Of a stretch of DNA of 64,000 nt, positions 61,386-64,000 are shown piece by piece. Source of the stretch: Pseudoruegeria sp. HB172150 (GTDB taxonomy: Bacteria; Pseudomonadota; Alphaproteobacteria; Rhodobacterales; Rhodobacteraceae). Both the position numbers and the translations under genes were made by a program. The stretch covers positions 62,001-126,000 of the forward strand of contig NZ_JAATNG010000008.1 of the NCBI RefSeq assembly GCF_013184805.1, given 5' to 3'. The notes beneath the pieces are model-generated. The model did not search any database. It was not told the origin of the DNA and worked only from the letters and a program-made list of their open reading frames with translations. Each line of letters starts with the position of its first letter. Within the stretch, counting starts at the first letter, position 1.

Positions 61386-61967
61386 ATGCCCAGACCGAAG
61401 TCGCATACGCAAGAAGACCTGACCGAACGCGCGCTGAAAACGTTCTGGCGCGCGGGCTACGAGGCGACGTCGATGGACGATCTGGTGACAGCGACGGGCG
61501 TCAGCCGGCACGGGATTTATTCCGCTTTCGGCGGCAAGAGAGAGCTCTTTCTGGCCTGCTTCCCGCGCTACCGGGAACTGGTCGTCCGCCCGGCCTTTTC
61601 TGCCGTCGAGGAACCGGGTGCGGGGCTGGCAGAGATCGCCGGGTATTTCGAGCACCAGATCTCGGCGGCGGAGGCGCAGGGACTGCCGGGGCCGGGTTGC
61701 TTCGTCGCCAACTCGGCGACGGAAGTGGCGCCGCATGACGCGGAGGTACTGGCAGCGGTGGCCGCGCATAACGGACGGCTGCAGCGCGGGTTTGCAGAGG
61801 CGCTGCGGACCGCGGGCGAGCCGGAGGGCGAGGTGGAGGCGGTGGCAGCGACCGTCGTGACCTTCGCAACGGGGCTCTGGAGCCTGTCCCGTGTGGTGGA
61901 GGATGCAGACGTGCTGCGCCGGTCGGTGGCAACCTTCATGGATATGCTAAAAGGAAGAGTTCGATGA
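61386..61967 (+). CDS. TetR family transcriptional regulator
   Basis: A 193-residue repressor. The N-terminal helix-turn-helix is EDLTERALKTFWRAGYEATSMDDLV, then GVSRHGIYSAFGGKRELFLACF. A helical ligand domain follows (GCFVANSATEVAPHDAEVLA, VVTFATGLWSLSRV). ATG 61386 is used; a GTG at 61377 would add three residues. It overlaps the next gene (ATGA), a small membrane protein, which is thus its most likely target. Confidence 0.88.
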   Translation: MPRPKSHTQEDLTERALKTFWRAGYEATSMDDLVTATGVSRHGIYSAFGGKRELFLACFPRYRELVVRPAFSAVEEPGAGLAEIAGYFEHQISAAEAQGLPGPGCFVANSATEVAPHDAEVLAAVAAHNGRLQRGFAEALRTAGEPEGEVEAVAATVVTFATGLWSLSRVVEDADVLRRSVATFMDMLKGRVR

Positions 61968-62413
61968 GCCTGCAGGCGACAGATCCGGTACCGGCGGTTT
62001 ACCGACCGCTATGGCTGGCGATGGCTCTGAACTTCGTCTGGATCAATGTTTCGGAGGTGTTCCGGTATTTCGTCTTCGTCATGCCGATGATGCGGGAGGC
62101 GTTTCCTTCGGTGCCGGATGTGGCGCCGATGAGCGTGCCTGTGTTCCTGGTCTGGGGGCTGTGGGATGCGCTGCTGGTGGCGGTAGTGACGTTTCTGATC
62201 TGGGTCGTACTCATGCGGTTCGGGACCGGGCTGCGCGTGGCGCTGGCAGCGGCGACTGTGGTCTGGGCGGCGATCTTCGAAATCTTCTGGCTGGCGGCAT
62301 TCAACATGAACATGGCGACGGTTCAGGTGATGGCGGTGGCGCTGCCGCTCGCCTGGGTGGAACTGGCTGTGGCGGCATTGATCGTGCGGTGGAGTTTGCG
62401 GCGGGGAGAGTGA
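61964..62413 (+). CDS. small integral membrane protein of unknown function
   Basis: A 149-residue protein with four predicted membrane helices (about 15-45, 58-82, 88-113 and 118-143) and short loops. No family is recognised with confidence. It is co-translated with the TetR-type regulator, whose operator precedes both, so its expression is probably induced by that regulator's ligand. No enzymatic motif is visible. Confidence 0.7.
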   Translation: MSLQATDPVPAVYRPLWLAMALNFVWINVSEVFRYFVFVMPMMREAFPSVPDVAPMSVPVFLVWGLWDALLVAVVTFLIWVVLMRFGTGLRVALAAATVVWAAIFEIFWLAAFNMNMATVQVMAVALPLAWVELAVAALIVRWSLRRGE

Positions 62414-62431
62414 CAGAGGGCGAAGCGGCGT

Positions 62432-62457
62432 CGCCATCGTCTCTCGGACCGATGGCG
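62432..62457. repeat. hairpin resembling the centre of repeat copy B
   Basis: CGCCATCG, a 10-base loop and CGATGGCG form a perfect 8-bp stem after the small membrane protein gene. CCATCGT and ACCGATGGCGC also occur, in the same order and with similar spacing, in the central hairpin of copy B (28609-28632). It lacks the repeat's CCCGGGATA box, so the relation is tentative. Confidence 0.35.
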
Positions 62458-62559
62458 CGACGATGGCAACCTCTGCCCGGGCCGCTACGCGGCTGTTCCA
62501 GGCTGGCGCGCTCTGTTCGGAAATCTGTGCGCTTGCCCCTCAAAATTGGAAACAAACAA

Positions 62560-62589
62560 AAAGGCCCCGGCATCGCTGCCGGGGCCTTT
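62560..62589 (-). terminator. intrinsic terminator of pnp
   Basis: AAAGGCCCCGGCA and TGCCGGGGCCTTT form a perfect 13-bp stem with loop TCGC. On the minus strand it is followed by a T-rich stretch (TTTTTGTTTG counting the end of the stem), 24 bases past the pnp stop. It may also stop the convergent TetR/membrane-protein transcript. Confidence 0.88.
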
Positions 62590-62612
62590 CCGATACCCGA
62601 AGGCAAAGCGGC

Positions 62613-64000
62613 TTAGTCTGCCGCTTCTTCCTTCTTCTCTTCCTTGAGCTCTTCGCCGGTCGACTGGTCGACCATCTTCATGGCGAGACGGACCTTGCCG
62701 CGGTCGTCGAAGCCGAGCAGCTTCACGTAGACTTCCTGGCCTTCCTTCAGAACGTCCGAAGGATGGTTCAGGCGGCGGTTCTCGATCTGGCTGACATGTA
62801 CCAGGCCGTCGCGCTTGCCGAAGAAGTTCACGAAGGCGCCGAAGTCGACGATCTTCACGACCTTGCCCTTGTAGATCTTGCCTTCCTCGGGCTCCGCCAC
62901 GATCGAGTAGATCATGTCGTAGGCCTTCTGGATGCTCTCGCCGTTCGGCGAGGCGATCTTGATCACGCCGTCGTCGTTGATGTCGACCTTGGCACCGGAG
63001 ACTTCCACGATCTCGCGGATCACCTTGCCGCCCGAGCCGATCACTTCGCGGATCTTGTCGGTGGGCACGGTCATGGTCTCGATGCGTGGGGCATGGACGG
63101 AGAATTCACCGGCCTCGGTCAGGGCCTTGCCCATTTCGCCGAGGATGTGCATCCGGCCGTCTTTCGCCTGCGCGAGAGCCTGTTTCATGATCTCGGGCGT
63201 GATGCCCGCGACCTTGATGTCCATCTGCAGCGAGGTGATGCCGTTCTCGGTACCTGCGACCTTGAAGTCCATGTCGCCGAGGTGATCCTCGTCACCGAGG
63301 ATGTCGGTGAGAACGGCGTACTGGCCGTCATCCTCGAGGATCAGGCCCATGGCGACGCCGGCAACCGGCGATTTCAGCGGAACGCCCGCGTCCATCATCG
63401 ACAGCGAGGAGCCGCAGACCGTGGCCATGGAGGACGAGCCGTTGGACTCGGTGATCTCCGACACCAGGCGGATCGTGTAGGGGAAGTCGGTGGCGGCGGG
63501 CAGGACAGCCTGCAGCGCGCGCCAGGCGAGCTTGCCGTGGCCGATTTCACGGCGGCCCGGGCTGCCGACACGACCGACTTCACCGACCGAGTAGGGCGGG
63601 AAATTGTAGTGCAGCAGGAAGTTCGAGCGGAAGTTGCCGTGCAGGGCGTCGATGATCTGCTCGTCCTCGCCGGTGCCGAGGGTGGTCACGACGAGGCCCT
63701 GGGTTTCACCGCGGGTGAACAGGGCGGACCCGTGGGTCCGCGGCAGCAGGCCGGTTTCGCAGACGATCGGGCGGACGGTTTCCTTGTCGCGCCCGTCGAT
63801 GCGGGCACCGCCCTTGATGATGTCGCCGCGCAGGATCGAGCTTTCCAGCTTCTTGAAGGCGGAGCCGAGGTTGGCGTCTTCCTTCTCTTCGTCGCTGAGC
63901 GACGCCAGCACGGCCTCGCGGGCCGCGTCGATGGCGTTGGTGCGTTCCTGCTTGTCGCGGATCGCGAAGGCGGCGCGCATCTGTTCTTCACCGGCGGATT
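62613..64000 (-). CDS. pnp: polyribonucleotide nucleotidyltransferase, C-terminal part
   Basis: At least 462 residues are in the window; the reading frame runs off the right edge, so about 250 N-terminal residues are missing. Seen in order: the end of the linker helices, the second RNase PH core ([20 protein letters not shown], with [20 protein letters not shown] and the metal-site region [20 protein letters not shown]), a KH domain ([20 protein letters not shown]) and an S1 domain ([19 protein letters not shown]). The tail is Glu/Lys-rich. PNPase degrades RNA with phosphate, often with RNase E. A strong terminator follows. Confidence 0.95.
   Translation of the reverse strand, partial: SAGEEQMRAAFAIRDKQERTNAIDAAREAVLASLSDEEKEDANLGSAFKKLESSILRGDIIKGGARIDGRDKETVRPIVCETGLLPRTHGSALFTRGETQGLVVTTLGTGEDEQIIDALHGNFRSNFLLHYNFPPYSVGEVGRVGSPGRREIGHGKLAWRALQAVLPAATDFPYTIRLVSEITESNGSSSMATVCGSSLSMMDAGVPLKSPVAGVAMGLILEDDGQYAVLTDILGDEDHLGDMDFKVAGTENGITSLQMDIKVAGITPEIMKQALAQAKDGRMHILGEMGKALTEAGEFSVHAPRIETMTVPTDKIREVIGSGGKVIREIVEVSGAKVDINDDGVIKIASPNGESIQKAYDMIYSIVAEPEEGKIYKGKVVKIVDFGAFVNFFGKRDGLVHVSQIENRRLNHPSDVLKEGQEVYVKLLGFDDRGKVRLAMKMVDQSTGEELKEEKKEEAAD

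Noticed and set aside
1-64000. CRISPR arrays, prophage, insertion sequences, tRNA or rRNA genes
   Set aside because: No regularly spaced repeats, integrase or transposase genes, terminal inverted repeats with target duplications, or cloverleaf/rRNA sequences were seen on either strand.

Overview
This is 64 kb of GC-rich DNA, densely coding on both strands, with many ATGA, GTGA or TGATG start/stop overlaps. Gene content and order point to an alphaproteobacterium of the Rhodobacterales (Roseobacter/Paracoccus relatives): hisS-hisZ-hisG, hisC-tyrA followed by an extensin-like gene, xdhABC next to a BMP-type ABC transporter, a nasTS-controlled nitrate assimilation operon, a coenzyme B12-dependent ribonucleotide reductase and a DUF1489 gene. 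The assignment rests on gene content only. There are no rRNA or tRNA genes, no CRISPR array and no transposase. No gap between genes exceeds 300 bases; the largest are 23721-24001 and 37086-37356.

Layout. 1-1825: two tandem metallophosphoesterases, a LysE-type exporter and moaB. 1947-6931: an RND efflux adaptor and permease. 6969-8423 (minus): an ArsR regulator with SRPBCC and DUF899 proteins. 8534-11738: an aldo/keto reductase, a FAD oxidoreductase and a secreted SH3/crystallin-like protein. 11814-14097: two divergent regulator/target pairs (MarR with a small monooxygenase, TetR with an SDR) with visible palindromic operators. 14113-23720 (minus): one long purine operon read right to left, xdhA-xdhB-xdhC, then ABC ATPase, two permeases and a BMP binding protein, closed by a strong terminator.

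24002-35139: housekeeping genes, namely a DUF6544-like protein, dnaE, slyX, hisS-hisZ-hisG, a DUF1489 protein and nrdJ. 35326-50919: nitrate assimilation, namely the nasT/nasS sensors, a leader with an ANTAR-type hairpin and an intrinsic terminator, nrtA, nrtB, a fused double ATPase, a single-domain globin, a GAF-like protein, nirB, nirD, nasA, a TrpD2-like protein and cysG. Nitrate is imported, reduced by NasA and then by NirB/NirD, and CysG supplies the siroheme NirB needs.

51115-64000: a FAD oxidoreductase, an LpxR-like outer membrane enzyme, a Hint-domain protein, rpsD, an AraC regulator, a small monooxygenase, a methyltransferase, hisC-tyrA-extensin, an L,D-transpeptidase, a TetR/membrane-protein pair, and the 3' two thirds of pnp.

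The least ordinary structure lies in the non-coding and repeat layer. A palindromic repeat is found in two intergenic places around dnaE, and a related copy lies in frame inside xdhB, where it adds a stretch of protein. A different 55-bp modular repeat occurs twice with identical internal spacing, each copy just downstream of a gene's stop codon. The nas leader looks like a NasT-controlled attenuator. A palindrome exactly fills the promoter spacer of a possibly leaderless TetR gene.
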